Origin: Cyclobacteriaceae bacterium
Lineage (GTDB): Bacteria > Bacteroidota > Bacteroidia > Cytophagales > Cyclobacteriaceae
Reading direction: 5' to 3'
Assembly (NCBI GenBank): GCA_026994125.1
Contig: JALWRJ010000214.1
Location: 1-6,554, forward strand
Length of the DNA stretch: 6,554 bases
The position numbers and the translations under genes are program-made. The notes below the pieces were generated by a model, which was not told the origin of the DNA, made no database searches, and saw only the letters and a list, made by a program, of their open reading frames with translations. Shown here piece after piece: positions 5,881 through 6,554 of this stretch. Numbering within the stretch: position 1 is the stretch's first letter; each line of letters begins with the position of its first letter.

Positions 5881-6554
5881 ATGACCAAGTGTTTAGTTAT
5901 AGGTGCCTGCGGACAATTAGGCACCGAGCTTACGGCCAGCCTTCGTGCCAAATATGGTGCTTCGCACGTGGTAGCCTCCGATATACACCCACCTAAAAAC
6001 GAAAACAAAAACCAGCCTTTTGAAGTGCTGGACGCCATGGATTTTAATGCAATCAAGAAAATTGTTGAAAAACACCAAATAAATGTAATTTACCATTTGG
6101 CTGCTATTTTATCAGCTAAGGGCGAGCAAAACCCCGAACTAGCCTGGAATTTAAACATGACCAGCCTACTGAATGTACTTACCCTTGCAAAAGAGAAAAA
6201 AGAAATAAAAATATTTTGGCCGAGTTCAATAGCCGTATTTGGCCCCAACACACCTAAAGATAACACCCCGCAAAACTGTATTATGGATCCTAACACGGTG
6301 TATGGCATCTCGAAACTTGCCGGGGAGCGTTGGTGTGCCTATTTTAATGAAAAATATGGGGTTGATGTGCGCAGTGTTAGGTATCCGGGATTAATTGGCT
6401 ACAAAACTTTACCCGGAGGTGGTACTACCGATTATGCCGTTGATATTTTCTATAAAATATTGCAAAACCAACCCTATGAGTGCTTTTTAGAAGAAAATGC
6501 TTACCTGCCCATGATGTACATGGACGATGCCGTAGCGGCTACCATTCAAATTAT
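5881..6554 (+). CDS. tdh: SDR-type L-threonine 3-dehydrogenase (partial, C-terminus beyond right edge)
   Basis: The frame is open for 224 codons from the ATG to the window edge, so the C-terminal part is missing. It is an extended short-chain dehydrogenase related to UDP-galactose 4-epimerase. The NAD-binding glycine motif is GACGQLG (8-14), D34 ends strand 2 as in NAD-specific enzymes, FWPSSIAVFGP (112-122) carries the active-site Ser, and Y141 and K145 form the YxxxK catalytic pair. RYPGLI (167-172), PGGGTTDYAVDIF (178-190) and LPMMYMDDA (209-217) are typical of the L-threonine dehydrogenase subgroup rather than sugar epimerases. It oxidises L-threonine to 2-amino-3-ketobutyrate in the cytoplasm, and the divergent kbl encodes the next step. 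It is not homologous to the zinc-dependent Tdh of E. coli, so the symbol reflects function only. The start is set by the glycine motif close behind the Met; an in-frame TTG at 5851 overlaps the -7 box and is unlikely. Confidence 0.93.
   Translation, partial: MTKCLVIGACGQLGTELTASLRAKYGASHVVASDIHPPKNENKNQPFEVLDAMDFNAIKKIVEKHQINVIYHLAAILSAKGEQNPELAWNLNMTSLLNVLTLAKEKKEIKIFWPSSIAVFGPNTPKDNTPQNCIMDPNTVYGISKLAGERWCAYFNEKYGVDVRSVRYPGLIGYKTLPGGGTTDYAVDIFYKILQNQPYECFLEENAYLPMMYMDDAVAATIQI

Noticed and set aside
1..6554. CRISPR array, tRNA, rRNA, insertion sequence or phage genes
   Set aside because: No regularly spaced repeats, cloverleaf-like segments, rRNA-like stretches, transposase or phage protein signatures were seen on either strand.
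5881..6554. UDP-glucose/galactose 4-epimerase as the identity of the right-edge SDR gene
   Set aside because: The PGGGTTDYAV and LPMMYMDDA segments and the divergent kbl fit the L-threonine dehydrogenase subgroup better.

Overview
The window looks like chromosomal DNA of a member of the Bacteroidota, probably a free-living Cytophagia- or Sphingobacteriia-like organism; the genus cannot be read from the sequence. Three things point there. TAnnTTTG boxes, the -7 motif of this phylum, sit 20-33 bases upstream of three start codons. None of the starts has a convincing Shine-Dalgarno sequence. The L-threonine dehydrogenase is of the short-chain, UDP-galactose-4-epimerase-like type first characterised in Flavobacterium/Cytophaga relatives.

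Layout. Positions 1-2880 hold a minus-strand operon of three tightly spaced genes (gaps of 10 and 6 bases): a fused two-domain family-2 glycosyltransferase, a class I SAM-dependent methyltransferase, and a DUF707 protein that runs off the left edge. This looks like the end of a cell-surface glycan (LPS core or O-antigen type) locus. Its two distal genes are more AT-rich than the housekeeping genes to the right. Divergently, 2948-4255 encodes S-adenosylhomocysteine hydrolase (ahcY) on the plus strand. A 289-base gap between convergent genes (4256-4544) holds two hairpin-forming inverted repeats, one close to each stop codon. Kbl (2-amino-3-ketobutyrate CoA ligase, 4545-5738, minus strand) and an SDR-type L-threonine 3-dehydrogenase (5881 to the right edge, plus strand) are divergent and share a 142-base promoter region.

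How the genes work together. The right-hand pair forms the two-step threonine-to-glycine pathway: threonine dehydrogenase makes 2-amino-3-ketobutyrate, and Kbl cleaves it with CoA to glycine and acetyl-CoA. AhcY clears the S-adenosylhomocysteine left by methyltransferases, the operon methyltransferase among them, but it is a housekeeping enzyme and its position next to that operon need not be functional. No mobile element, tRNA, rRNA or CRISPR array is seen. The least ordinary items are the glycosyltransferase fusion, the bacterial DUF707 protein in a glycan operon, and the long hairpin after ahcY.
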